64,000 bases of DNA from NCBI RefSeq assembly GCF_040361435.1, contig NZ_APNL01000004.1, positions 209,128 to 273,127 on the forward strand. The letters are read 5' to 3'. The notes under the pieces are model-generated. The model had not been told where the DNA came from and did no database searches. It was given only the letters and a program-made list of their open reading frames with translations. Below, piece after piece: positions 46,077 to 54,949 of the stretch (the stretch's first letter is position 1; each line of letters opens with the position of its first letter). This DNA is from Salinisphaera sp002433465 (GTDB lineage: Bacteria; Pseudomonadota; Gammaproteobacteria; Nevskiales; Salinisphaeraceae). A program made the translations under genes and the position numbers.

Positions 46077-46110
46077 AAAAAAAGCCGCCCCTCGGGACCG
46101 AGGGGCGGCT
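46077..46110 (-). terminator. Rho-independent terminator of the Ig-lipoprotein/OmpW unit
   Basis: AGCCGCCCCTCGG (46083-46095) pairs with CCGAGGGGCGGCT (46098-46110). On the minus strand the hairpin is followed by a run of at least six T. It is 32 bp downstream of the OmpW-type stop. Confidence 0.9.
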
Positions 46111-46142
46111 TGTTACCGGCTCGCCGGTGGGGTCCTGTTCTA

Positions 46143-47072
46143 TTAGAAGCGGAAACCCATCGACACTTGATAGAGAACGGCCTTGAAATCGTTGGTCGAG
46201 CTTACCGAGCCCACGTTGACCGGGCCGACCGTCGGGCTGAGCGCCGGCGCGTTCACGACGACGTTGTTGACCGTTGCTTCGACTTCCGCGCAACCCACGT
46301 ACTTCACGTCGGCGGTAACGAACAGTTTCTCGCTGAGATTCACGTCCATGCCGACCTGACCGACACAGGCCACCGGCTTGGTCAGGTTGAGCGTAGGTTC
46401 GTTACCGTAGGCGTTGAGAACCTCATTGGTGACGTCGGTATCGAAGGTATAGAGATACATCGCGCCGGCACCGATGTAGGGCTGGAACATGGTATCCACC
46501 CACGGCCGGTAGATGATCGTCAGGTTCGGCGGCAGCGCCTTGAGCGTGCCGATCTTGCGGCCCAGTGCGGGCACGCCGGTCGGAATGCCGCTCTGCGTTT
46601 CCGGTGCGATCGACTCGTTGATCGCGCGGCCGCTGACTTCGAAGTCGAGCTTCAAGGGCGGTGCCAGCGTGACTTCCGCGGCCAGGTGACGACCGGTCTT
46701 CGGAATATACATGCCGATGGTGCCGCCGAGCGTGGTCTTGTCGCCGACGGATGAGCCGGTGCCTTCGAGTTCGCTCGAGCCCACGCCGAACGGCTGGGCC
46801 GCCAGACCGTTCGCATTATCAATTCTCAACCGCGAACTGTCGCCTTGATAACTCAGGTGCAGTACGCCGACGCGGTAGTAGGTGTTTTCCTTCGTATACT
46901 CCAGCGCCTGGTGGAAGAAGCCGCCGTTGTCGTCGACGGTATCGGTCTCGGCGTTCTGGGTTGTGGTCTGGGCAAATGCAGTGCCGGCCAGCAGCATAAG
47001 GCTCGCGCCGCCCAGCAGTTTTGCCGCGTGCTGGCTCAACCGCCGGCGCGCTGGCTTGTTCTGGTGAATCAT
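46143..47072 (-). CDS. OmpW family outer membrane protein
   Basis: A protein of 309 residues, longer than E. coli OmpW (about 212). A signal peptide ends at about residue 34 (LLAGTAFA-Q). The mature part has the OmpW pattern, with LAAEVTLAPPLKLDFEV, LGRKIGTLKALPPNLTIIYRP, PYIGAGAMYLYTF and a terminal Phe in SMGFRF for outer-membrane assembly. OmpW proteins form narrow eight-stranded barrels for small hydrophobic molecules. Two Cys residues in the second half (PVACVGQ, KYVGCAEV) are unusual. It lies 78 bp after the giant lipoprotein gene. Confidence 0.88.
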   Translation of the reverse strand: MIHQNKPARRRLSQHAAKLLGGASLMLLAGTAFAQTTTQNAETDTVDDNGGFFHQALEYTKENTYYRVGVLHLSYQGDSSRLRIDNANGLAAQPFGVGSSELEGTGSSVGDKTTLGGTIGMYIPKTGRHLAAEVTLAPPLKLDFEVSGRAINESIAPETQSGIPTGVPALGRKIGTLKALPPNLTIIYRPWVDTMFQPYIGAGAMYLYTFDTDVTNEVLNAYGNEPTLNLTKPVACVGQVGMDVNLSEKLFVTADVKYVGCAEVEATVNNVVVNAPALSPTVGPVNVGSVSSTNDFKAVLYQVSMGFRF

Positions 47073-47150
47073 CTCCCGTCTCCCTGTTAGATTCTTGTTC
47101 GTGTTGGAGGGCGCCGCGCCGGTCTCCCCCGGCGCGGCGGCACTCAGTTG

Positions 47151-50100
47151 CTAGCGATTCGGAAACGCGCGGCCGCCATGGACCGCATTGCCTACGAGCT
47201 GGAACGTGAGTTCAGCAGGCTCGATGGTGGCCGTTGCGGGAATCGGTAACCCCGCCAGGCTGGCTTCGGCCTCTAGCTCGATTTCGTTCGCATTCCGCAG
47301 CGAAATGACCAGCCGCCCGTTCTGTTCGAACGTCACCGGCCCTACCAGGTTGGCAACGAACTGCTGCTGGTCGAGGCTGACGTTGTCACCGTCCGGCGCG
47401 TTGGCCACCAGATTCAGCGACGCCGCGAAGCAGGGCTCGAAGTCGTATTCAACGCCGCTCGGGAACTGGCCCGTACAGCGTTCTACGATATAGCCGGTCT
47501 GATTCGGCGTGCCGGTCGGATTGGCCTGCTCATCGTTCGGGAAGCGCAGCAGTATGCGGCCGGTGTTGATCGTCAGCGCCGGCAGACCGACGACTGTCGC
47601 CGTGGCCTCAACGCCCGTCAGGCTGGTGATCCCGCCGGGCAGCAACGACACGGGTACACACGTCTCAGGCGTTTCGCCCACGGCCGATCCGGCATTGGGC
47701 GTGTCGCCCTCGCCGAATTGAACGGCGTCTACGCGCGCGCATTCTGTGGTCGCTTCACGAATGGCAATCGGGCGCGCGAGCGACAGATAGTTCGCATACT
47801 TGCCGTCAGGGCGATCCGGGTTCTCGACCGTACCGACAGCCGCATCCAGCGTCAGCAGGGTGCGATTACCCGGCTGCGGCCGTTCGCCAGCGTCGACGCG
47901 GCCGTTACCGTTGGTGTCGGTTTCCGGCAGCGTGAACTGGGTGGTGTAGTAGTCGTTGTTGGCCGCAATCGCATCGAAGGGCATGACGATATCCGGGCCG
48001 CCCGCGGTGCCGGTCGACGAGTCGGTCGACCCGGTGCCGTTGAGCGGGTCGGTATTGACGGCCACATTTTCGAGGTCGGTAATCACGCCGGGTGCACCTT
48101 GGGTACAACGGTCGCCTTCGGTACCGCACACCACGATCCAGTAGCGCGTGCCCTCATCAAGATACTCGTTCGGACGAATCGTGAAGGAGCGGGTCTGGGC
48201 GTCGCCGGGGTTGGCCAGGGCGATGGCCGCGTCGACCGCGCCCACGCACTGTCCGTTCGCATCCATCTGCTGCAGGGCAACGCTCGCGCCTTCCACGGCG
48301 TTGGGTTCGCCACTGCCAGCTGTCAGGCAGCCGTCGGCCAGCACGATCGTGCTCGCGTCCACGAACTTGGACAGAACGGCATCGACCGGGACATTGACCG
48401 GGCTTTCGAACACCGGGTAGTTGAACGCGGCATTGCTGGCCGAGCTGCCCACGCAGTTGCCGGCGGTATCGCCACCCGTGAGGAAGGAGTCGTTCACGTT
48501 ATCCGTCTCGAGTGCACAAGGCACACCGGGCGATAGGGTGCCGAGCAGCGGCGGCGCGCTGTCAGTGGTCACCTGAGGCTCGGTACGGAAGTTCATGGTC
48601 AGCCGTGGGCCGGCCGCGTTGCTGCCGCTGAGCGGGTTGCCGTCGAGATCTTCAATCGCGGTGTTGAGGGTGAGGGTGTAGTCCGTATCCGGCGTGAGCA
48701 AGCCGACCGGGCCCACGACCACACTGAAGCCTTCGACACGGTAGGTCGCCTCGACGGTGGTGCCACCGCCGGTGAGCTGAATATTCTGCGCGTTGACCGT
48801 GTTCGGATCGATCGGCGACGAGAAGACGATCGCCGGACTGGATTCGATCGGGAAGCTGTTGATCGCCGCGCTGTTGTCGGTCTGGATATTGCCGTCGATA
48901 CACAGGGGTTCGGGCAACACGGTCGGCGCGACGCCCTGGCTCGCGTAAATGGCGTTATAGCCCGCCGAGCCGAAGGCATACAGACAGGCACTGGGCGAGC
49001 GCGCGGTGATGACCGGGCCCACCGAATCCTCGGTGCCACTGCCGCCTTCGCCATCGGTCGGATTGGCCGGCAGGACAAGCGTCAACTGGAAGTTGACGGT
49101 GGCGTTATCGGTACGGTTAACGTTGATGGGGAAGGTCCCCAGGGTGCTGATTTCCAGATCGCCGTTGTCGCGCGGTATGGCCAGGCCTGCTGCCTGGATA
49201 TTGAGCACGCTCTGGTTGAACACGCCGTTGGCCAGCTGCTGAATGACGAAGTTTCGCGAATCCGAGGCCAGGGCGGCGGTCACCAGCGTGCCGATACCCA
49301 GATCGAAGCGAAGCTGTACCGCGGTGGGGGTTTCCACGTTGCGGTAGTCGTTGCTCATCAGATAGACGCTGACGTCGTTAATGAAGTTGACGTCGATCGG
49401 GCCGCTGTCGATCGGGGTTTCAACGCCCAGTTCCTCGCCGCCGAGGAATAGCTTGAGGCCCTTGAGCTGGAATTTCTGGCCGGCGCGAATCACCGCCGGA
49501 ATGACGTCGCCGTAGCCAGCGGTGCCCGGGGTGGCGAGCGTGGTGGCAACGCGGTTGCGAATCGGCGGGTTGGCGTTGGCGTCGCCCGAGCCGAGCACCG
49601 GCTGGTCGTTGCTGCCGATCAGCTGCGAGTCGATGTCAATGTTGTTGATCGGCAGGCCGGTCAGCAGGTTGTCGGGCAGATCGTCCACGTCAGCGGCCGA
49701 GCTGTCGTCTTCGATGACCAGCGTCTGGTCGGTCGGCTGATCGCCCAGAGTCAGCACCGTACGCTGCTGGCTGCCTGCGGTCAGAGACTTTCCGAATACC
49801 GACGTAATACCGTCCGTCCAGCTGACGGTATAGTTGCCAGGTGCAAGATCCTCGTTGGGATCGAACACGATATAGCGGCCGAGCGCGGTCAAGCGCGCAT
49901 CCGTCACGGCGCCGTCGGGGCCTTCAACCGTGAAGGTCTGGTTGTTGACCGTGGCGGGGTCGACCGGTTCGTTAAGAATCACGCGAATCGCGTTGAACTG
50001 CGTGAACACGCTTTGACGATTGGTCTCGGGGTTCGTTTCGCCCGGGGTCACGGTGGTGACCTGGAAGGCGCCTTCGGCCGGGCGGCCTTCGGCCGGACGG

Positions 50101-50609
50101 CTGCGGAAGGTAAACAGCGTAGCGCCGGCGTCGAAGCGGGTATTGCCGCCCGACAGAGCCTGGGTTGCCACGACCGAATAGTCACGGTTCGGCAACAGCG
50201 GCCCGTTGGGCACCAGGCGCAGAATATTGGGTCGGTCGGCGTCGCGTTCCACCGTAATGCCCGGCTGCGCGGTGTTGCCGTCGACCTGCAGCTCGAGCGC
50301 ATCGCTCACGTCGCCGGAAACGCTGCCGTCGAAATTGACGACCATCAACGTATCCAGCGGCACATCCTGCTGGCCGTTGAACGGATAGGTGAAGTTCAAG
50401 CCACCGGCGGTGACTTCGCTTCGTGGATTGGACTCGCCGTTGTCGCCGCCACCGCCGCTCGAACAGGCAGGCAGAACGGCTGCAGCCGCGATGAAAAGCG
50501 CGGCCACGGCGAGGCGGCTACGGCGCGGTGGGCGCGCGTTGTACGCGCCGGTGGGCGTCGTGTCCGAGTCCTGAACGGAATCGGCACAACGCATCCGAAG
50601 AGAATGCAT
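47151..50609 (-). CDS. Giant Ig-like (Big_5-type) repeat lipoprotein
   Basis: A predicted surface or outer-membrane lipoprotein of 1152 residues. The N-terminal signal FIAAAAVLPAC places Cys at about 49. Bacterial Ig-like units of the Big_5 kind recur: about 75-165 (FNGQQDVPLDTLMVV), 205-285 (VILNEPVDPATVNNQTF), 585-680 (FSSPIDPNTVNAQNIQLTG) and 730-830 (ESPVNVPVDAVLSKFVD). The rest is acidic and beta-rich. The start is uncertain: M at 50609 is chosen; 50594 and 50645/50648 are alternatives. Function unknown. The OmpW-type porin follows on the same strand, so it may be an outer-membrane partner or adhesin. Confidence 0.75.
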   Translation of the reverse strand: MHSLRMRCADSVQDSDTTPTGAYNARPPRRSRLAVAALFIAAAAVLPACSSGGGGDNGESNPRSEVTAGGLNFTYPFNGQQDVPLDTLMVVNFDGSVSGDVSDALELQVDGNTAQPGITVERDADRPNILRLVPNGPLLPNRDYSVVATQALSGGNTRFDAGATLFTFRSRPAEGRPAEGAFQVTTVTPGETNPETNRQSVFTQFNAIRVILNEPVDPATVNNQTFTVEGPDGAVTDARLTALGRYIVFDPNEDLAPGNYTVSWTDGITSVFGKSLTAGSQQRTVLTLGDQPTDQTLVIEDDSSAADVDDLPDNLLTGLPINNIDIDSQLIGSNDQPVLGSGDANANPPIRNRVATTLATPGTAGYGDVIPAVIRAGQKFQLKGLKLFLGGEELGVETPIDSGPIDVNFINDVSVYLMSNDYRNVETPTAVQLRFDLGIGTLVTAALASDSRNFVIQQLANGVFNQSVLNIQAAGLAIPRDNGDLEISTLGTFPINVNRTDNATVNFQLTLVLPANPTDGEGGSGTEDSVGPVITARSPSACLYAFGSAGYNAIYASQGVAPTVLPEPLCIDGNIQTDNSAAINSFPIESSPAIVFSSPIDPNTVNAQNIQLTGGGTTVEATYRVEGFSVVVGPVGLLTPDTDYTLTLNTAIEDLDGNPLSGSNAAGPRLTMNFRTEPQVTTDSAPPLLGTLSPGVPCALETDNVNDSFLTGGDTAGNCVGSSASNAAFNYPVFESPVNVPVDAVLSKFVDASTIVLADGCLTAGSGEPNAVEGASVALQQMDANGQCVGAVDAAIALANPGDAQTRSFTIRPNEYLDEGTRYWIVVCGTEGDRCTQGAPGVITDLENVAVNTDPLNGTGSTDSSTGTAGGPDIVMPFDAIAANNDYYTTQFTLPETDTNGNGRVDAGERPQPGNRTLLTLDAAVGTVENPDRPDGKYANYLSLARPIAIREATTECARVDAVQFGEGDTPNAGSAVGETPETCVPVSLLPGGITSLTGVEATATVVGLPALTINTGRILLRFPNDEQANPTGTPNQTGYIVERCTGQFPSGVEYDFEPCFAASLNLVANAPDGDNVSLDQQQFVANLVGPVTFEQNGRLVISLRNANEIELEAEASLAGLPIPATATIEPAELTFQLVGNAVHGGRAFPNR

Positions 50610-51109
50610 CGATAGCACGGCTTGTCTCCCTAGTTGTGAGCGCATCATTACGACACGCGTTCTTTTTAGAATACCCCGTTCGAGGACGATAAACGAGATT
50701 GGAACGGCGCGCCATACAGCGCGGGAATATATTGAACACACTCGACTTTTGCGGCATTGCAGCAATGCTGCCAGGGTGTCCCTTTGCCCTGCCGAATCGT
50801 ACGTGTTTCAAGGGTTGCAGCCCGTTGCCGATACTCACGGGTTATGCAGGCGCGGGTTTTATCGCAGCCGCTGCCGGGCGCCTCGTTCGCCGTGAAATCC
50901 GGTTTCACGCGCGCAAACGCGCAAAACCTCGCCGGTAATAGCTGTTTCCGATGGTGTTCTGCGAGAGTATCGAGAAAGGCGCGCTAAACCCCTGTTTTGA
51001 ATGCCGCCGGTGGCGTTAGGGGGATCTGCCGTGGTTGCGAACGTGACCGTGCGATGAACCTTGCGCGCCGTGGGTCGCGACGTCGCGGGCAGGGCGGCCA
51101 CGATGAGAA
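50610..51109. other. Intergenic region upstream of the Ig-like lipoprotein gene
   Basis: There is no gene in these 500 bases. The 15-bp palindrome GCATTGC-A-GCAATGC lies at 50754-50768 and could be an operator for the minus-strand lipoprotein gene. AT-rich DNA at about 50645-50745 is the likely promoter zone, but no -35/-10 pair is convincing. The end of the alpha/beta hydrolase gene is at 51110. Confidence 0.4.
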
Positions 51110-51991
51110 TCAGGCGTCCAGAAACGTGCAGATATGACGTGCAATGGCCTGGGGTTTTTGCAGGTGGAGCATATGCCCACAGCCGTCGACCACGATATGG
51201 CGCAGGTCGGTAAAACAGGCCCTGCGTTCGGCCATTTCGGCCTCGCCGCAGAAGTATTTCGCCGGCGAGTCGCCGCCGTCGATGCACAGCACCCGGGCGC
51301 TGACTTCGCGCCATAGCGACTTTGCTTCGGCAGCACGAAAGGCATAAGGCAGGGGCACCCGATGCCACGGGTCGACGCGTATGCGCCGTCTGCCCTGTGG
51401 GTCTATGGCAGCAGTCCATTGCTCGGCGAGCCGGCGAGTCGTGGACTCGTCGAGTTCCGGGTAGCGTGCAGCGATGCGCGAAGCCGCGGTTTCGATATCG
51501 TCGTAGACTTTCGCACTCGGGGGCGTGGCGTGGGCGTCCAGCCAGCGCCGATAACGGCTGGGCACCTCGCGCGTGTCGCTGTCCGGTACGTTCAGGCTGT
51601 CGAGCGTGACCAGGTTGGAAACACGCGTCGGCCGGGTGCCGGCATACAGGCTGGCCACCTGGCCGCCCATGCTGTGGGCAATGAGGGTAACGGGCGTGTC
51701 GCCGTCGATCAGTTCGTTAAGCAGCCGCTCCAGATCGAGCAGGTAGGTCGGGAACCAGTAGCTGTCGTGGGTCGCGTCACTGTCGCCGTGGCCGCGCCAG
51801 TCCGGTGCAATATAGCGATAGCGCCCCGGTGCCAGGGCTTGCATGGCCTCGACCAGCGGTTCGAAGCTGGCCCCGGTATCCATGAGCCCGTGCAGCAATA
51901 CGATGGGTCTACCGTTGGGGTCGCCCGTGTCACGAATCGCGTAATCGAGTTCGCCGATGCGCAGCGATTGAACGGAGTCGTGTGAATTCAT
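51110..51991 (-). CDS. Alpha/beta hydrolase (serine type)
   Basis: A protein of 293 residues. The oxyanion block is VLLHGLMDTG (about 32-41), DWRGHGDSD is the strand before the lid, the nucleophile elbow is IAHSMGGQVA with Ser near 111, and the His is in GCGHMLHLQ. It is similar to lipase/esterase-type hydrolases in general; no substrate can be named. Its ATG overlaps the stop of the upstream EamA gene by 4 bp, so it is the last gene of the ATP-grasp operon. Confidence 0.82.
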   Translation of the reverse strand: MNSHDSVQSLRIGELDYAIRDTGDPNGRPIVLLHGLMDTGASFEPLVEAMQALAPGRYRYIAPDWRGHGDSDATHDSYWFPTYLLDLERLLNELIDGDTPVTLIAHSMGGQVASLYAGTRPTRVSNLVTLDSLNVPDSDTREVPSRYRRWLDAHATPPSAKVYDDIETAASRIAARYPELDESTTRRLAEQWTAAIDPQGRRRIRVDPWHRVPLPYAFRAAEAKSLWREVSARVLCIDGGDSPAKYFCGEAEMAERRACFTDLRHIVVDGCGHMLHLQKPQAIARHICTFLDA

Positions 51992-52870
51992 GATTCGACC
52001 TGTAGCGAATGGCGCGTGGCCCGTCGATGCACGTAGGCCTGGCGCGAATAGAAAACCGTAAGGGCGCCCAGAATGATCGCGATTGCCGCGAGCGTTGTCG
52101 TGGTCGGGATCTCGCCCAGAAAGAGAATCGCCCACAGGGTGCCGAAAACGGTTTCCAGCAGCATCAACAGGCTGACCTCGGGCGCCGGCAGATAACGCGG
52201 GCCGACACCGATCAGGGCAAAGGCCAGCGGCAGTACGATCGCCAGGCCGGCGAGGGCGCCCATGCCTGGCCCGGTAAGCGAAAACGGGTGCGCGAACACG
52301 GCCGTCGTGAGTGCGATCATCAGCCCGCCCAGGGCCAGACCGGGCAGGGTGTCGCCCTCGCCGGTGGCACGCATGACCACGAACATGGCGCCGAAAACCA
52401 TGGCGGTCGCGATACCGGCCAACCGGCCGACGGTACTGCCGGCACCGCCCAGGGCGATAAGCAGCAGCCCGGCGGCGATCACGGCGGCCGTTAACCAGGT
52501 GCGCAGCGGGGCCCGCTCACGAAGAAAAATGACGCTGAAAAGCGCAGCAAAAGATCGATGCCGTGGCCAGACAGGCCAGGGTATCGGCGGTGGTGGTATG
52601 CGCTACGGTAAACACGAACAGTATGTTGCTGAGCGCGAATAGCAGACCCAGGCACCAGCCCAGTGGTCGGCGCAGCGGCATGAGCGCGGCGCGGGCAGCG
52701 CCGCGCTCGCGCCAGAACACATAGCTGCCCAAGCCCAGCGCCAGGGCGGTTCCGCGCCAGAACAGGGTCGTTGCGATGTCGGCGTCCAGCAGGCGGATGA
52801 GCAAGGTGTCTGGACTGAGCACCAGCACGCCACAGCCGGTGATGAGGATACCGCGCGCGCGTGTGCTCAA
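51988..52870 (-). pseudogene. EamA/DMT-family transporter, split by a one-base frameshift
   Basis: Two frames carry the halves of a ten-helix EamA drug/metabolite exporter. The N-terminal half (from about 52870, a possible TTG) includes LLIRLLDADIATTLFWRGTALALGLGSY and LLFALSNILFVFTVAHTTTADTLACLATASIF. It is then read out of frame and stops at 52517. The C-terminal half continues in another frame (VIFLRERAPLRTWLTAAVI, then the helices of the 51988-52482 part). Removing one base of the AAAA run at 52549-52552 (plus strand) restores ATASIFAALFSVIFLRE. It is either a recent mutation or a sequencing error. Confidence 0.8.
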
Positions 52871-52907
52871 GGCCGATCGCCGGCATGGCTGACGCGTACG
52901 CCAACCG

Positions 52908-53978
52908 CTACGCGTTCGCCGCCGTTTCGTAAGGCTCGACCACGCGGTGGATGAACTCGATCTTGCGACGGGCCAGGGCATTGAGCACGAACGGATAGGC
53001 GTCGGCCAGGCCCATGCTGCGGTTGACCGCGTTCATGCCAATGGCGAGGTGCGTCCAGCGATGCATGAGCCCGTCGAAATCCCGGTGCTGCTTCTGCCAG
53101 GGCGGACGCGCCACCAGCTGATATTCGGTCGCGGTGTCCAGCGTATCGCGAATATGTAGATAGTGTGCCCACGATTCGGCCCAGTCCTCCCAAGAGTGGG
53201 ACGAAGCATAGGGGGTGACGAAGTGTTCCTGCCAGTCGGTAGGCGCGCCGTTGGCGTAGTGGCGTTGCAGCGCCTGGCTGTAATCGGCTCGCTCGTCGCC
53301 GAACAGGGCGCGATATTCGTCGATCCAGGCGCTGTTATCGATCAGTCGTGCCCAATAATAGTGCCCGACTTCGTGCCGGAAATGGCCGATCAGGGTGCGA
53401 TAGTGCTCGCCCATCTGTTCGCGCATGCGCGCGCGCGCGACGTCATCGGCCTCCGCAATATTGATGGTGATGGCGCCATTGGCGTGCCCTGTCGTGACCT
53501 GGGCCTGGCCAGCCAGGGGTTCGGTGAACTCGGTTTCGGCATCGGCGTCGGCCAGAAAGTCGAAGCACAGGCCGAAATCCGGGTCTTCATCGCGGCCGAC
53601 GATGGGCAGCCCGAGCTGGCGCAGGTTGAAGATCAGATGGCGCTTGGCGTTTTCCAGTCGCGCCCATAACTCCAGATGGCGCGGTACGTCGAGGTCGGGA
53701 ATGGTGCGGGTGAGACGACACGATGGGCAAAAATGGTGCGGCGACTCGTCCGGCACCAGCCAGTTGCAGACGTTGTGCTGGCTGTAGTTCTGACACAGGC
53801 GATAGACGCGTCCGCTCACGCTGCCCGACGCCGGCACCTGCCAGCGGCCGTCGCCGGTCGCTTCCAGCGCGGTCATGAGCATGGCTTCGGGGGCGAAGCC
53901 GAGGGTGCGCTCGCACACCAGGCAGTAGGTGTTACGAAAAAAGATCGAGTTGCCGCACTGACAGTAGAAGTCACGCAT
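52908..53978 (-). CDS. Putative zinc-binding metallopeptidase with zinc ribbon (Peptidase_Mx-like)
   Basis: A protein of 356 residues. The N-terminus has CxC and CxxC (residues 7, 9, 19 and 22) and a second Cys set (about 62, 71, 84 and 87: FCPSC), which look like zinc ribbons. The catalytic motif is HFRHEVGHYYW (HExxH at about 202-206), followed by a conserved SWEDWAESWAHYLHI with possible third-ligand residues. This matches the uncharacterised zinc-binding metallopeptidase family. No signal peptide, so it is probably cytoplasmic. It lies 42 bp after the alpha-E gene; some genomes encode it near the ATP-grasp/alpha-E pair. Confidence 0.82.
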   Translation of the reverse strand: MRDFYCQCGNSIFFRNTYCLVCERTLGFAPEAMLMTALEATGDGRWQVPASGSVSGRVYRLCQNYSQHNVCNWLVPDESPHHFCPSCRLTRTIPDLDVPRHLELWARLENAKRHLIFNLRQLGLPIVGRDEDPDFGLCFDFLADADAETEFTEPLAGQAQVTTGHANGAITINIAEADDVARARMREQMGEHYRTLIGHFRHEVGHYYWARLIDNSAWIDEYRALFGDERADYSQALQRHYANGAPTDWQEHFVTPYASSHSWEDWAESWAHYLHIRDTLDTATEYQLVARPPWQKQHRDFDGLMHRWTHLAIGMNAVNRSMGLADAYPFVLNALARRKIEFIHRVVEPYETAANA

Positions 53979-54020
53979 GGCCTGGTAAGCCGCCTCGCCG
54001 GCTGGAACAGCAGATCGCTA

Positions 54021-54947
54021 TCATTGCTGAAAATAACGGCTTTGGATCGTTTCGCCGATTGTATTGAGTTCGATCTGCATGCGATCGAGGAATTCACTCA
54101 GGCGGTAGCCGGTCAGGGTGCCCGGATCGGTATCGTCGAGTCGCTGCACGGCGCTGTCGATGGCGGCGACGCAATCCGACGACGTCGGCAGGCGCGCCAG
54201 ATGGTCGGCCGCCGCGTTGAGACAGAAGCGCACCGAGCGCGGAAAGGCGCTGTCGGCGAGCAGAAAGCGGATGACGCCGGCACCCGTGACCCGCACCCGC
54301 ACGTGGCGGCGGTACATCTGGAACGCACTCAGCGATTTCAGCACGCTGATCCATTGCACGGTCTGGTAGGGACGCAGCTCGCTGGCCGCTTCGTGCAGCA
54401 GGTCGGCGCTGCGCACATCGATGATCCGGGTGGTCATGTCCGCGCGCTCGATCTGCAGGCCGAGCATGAACATGTCGTAGGCAGCATCGCGACTCATTCC
54501 GGACTCGATGAGCCCGGCCATGTGGCGTGCATTGCGTACGACGTGGTCCATCACCCGCGACCGGGCGAGTCGGCTTTCGATGTGCTGGCCTTCATCGGCG
54601 ATGAACAGGTGCAGGCCGTTGATATCCTCCCAGACCTCTCTCGGGACGAGATCGCGCGCACTGCGCAGATTCTCGCGGGCGTTGGCAAGACAGCTCGCGA
54701 TCGAGCTCGGGTGCATCCGGTCGGCCACCAGAAAGCGCATGACGCTGCCCTCGCTGTCGTCGGGATAGCGCTGTGCGAACAGATCCTCCGCGCCGACGAT
54801 TTCAACCAGCGCGCGCCAGTCGAAGGCGGTAGCCCGCGGCATGTCCAGCAACAGCAGGCTGGTGGCATTGATCAGGCGGGAGCTGGACTCGGCGCGCTCG
54901 ATATAGCGCCCGGCCCAGAACAGATTCTGTGCGAGTCTTGAAAGCAT
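54021..54947 (-). CDS. Alpha-E domain protein (COG2307/DUF403)
   Basis: A helical protein of 308 residues. The start MLSRLAQNLFWAGRYIERAESSSRLINA and the middle FMLGLQIERADMTTRIIDVRSADLL are diagnostic of the alpha-E family. The structure appears all-helical, with pairs of Glu-Arg in the two IERA motifs. The family is found almost always next to a circularly permuted ATP-grasp gene, as here with a 2-bp gap, and is thought to form part of an amide-bond-forming system. The biochemical role remains unknown. Confidence 0.92.
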   Translation of the reverse strand: MLSRLAQNLFWAGRYIERAESSSRLINATSLLLLDMPRATAFDWRALVEIVGAEDLFAQRYPDDSEGSVMRFLVADRMHPSSIASCLANARENLRSARDLVPREVWEDINGLHLFIADEGQHIESRLARSRVMDHVVRNARHMAGLIESGMSRDAAYDMFMLGLQIERADMTTRIIDVRSADLLHEAASELRPYQTVQWISVLKSLSAFQMYRRHVRVRVTGAGVIRFLLADSAFPRSVRFCLNAAADHLARLPTSSDCVAAIDSAVQRLDDTDPGTLTGYRLSEFLDRMQIELNTIGETIQSRYFQQ

Positions 54948-54949
54948 GC

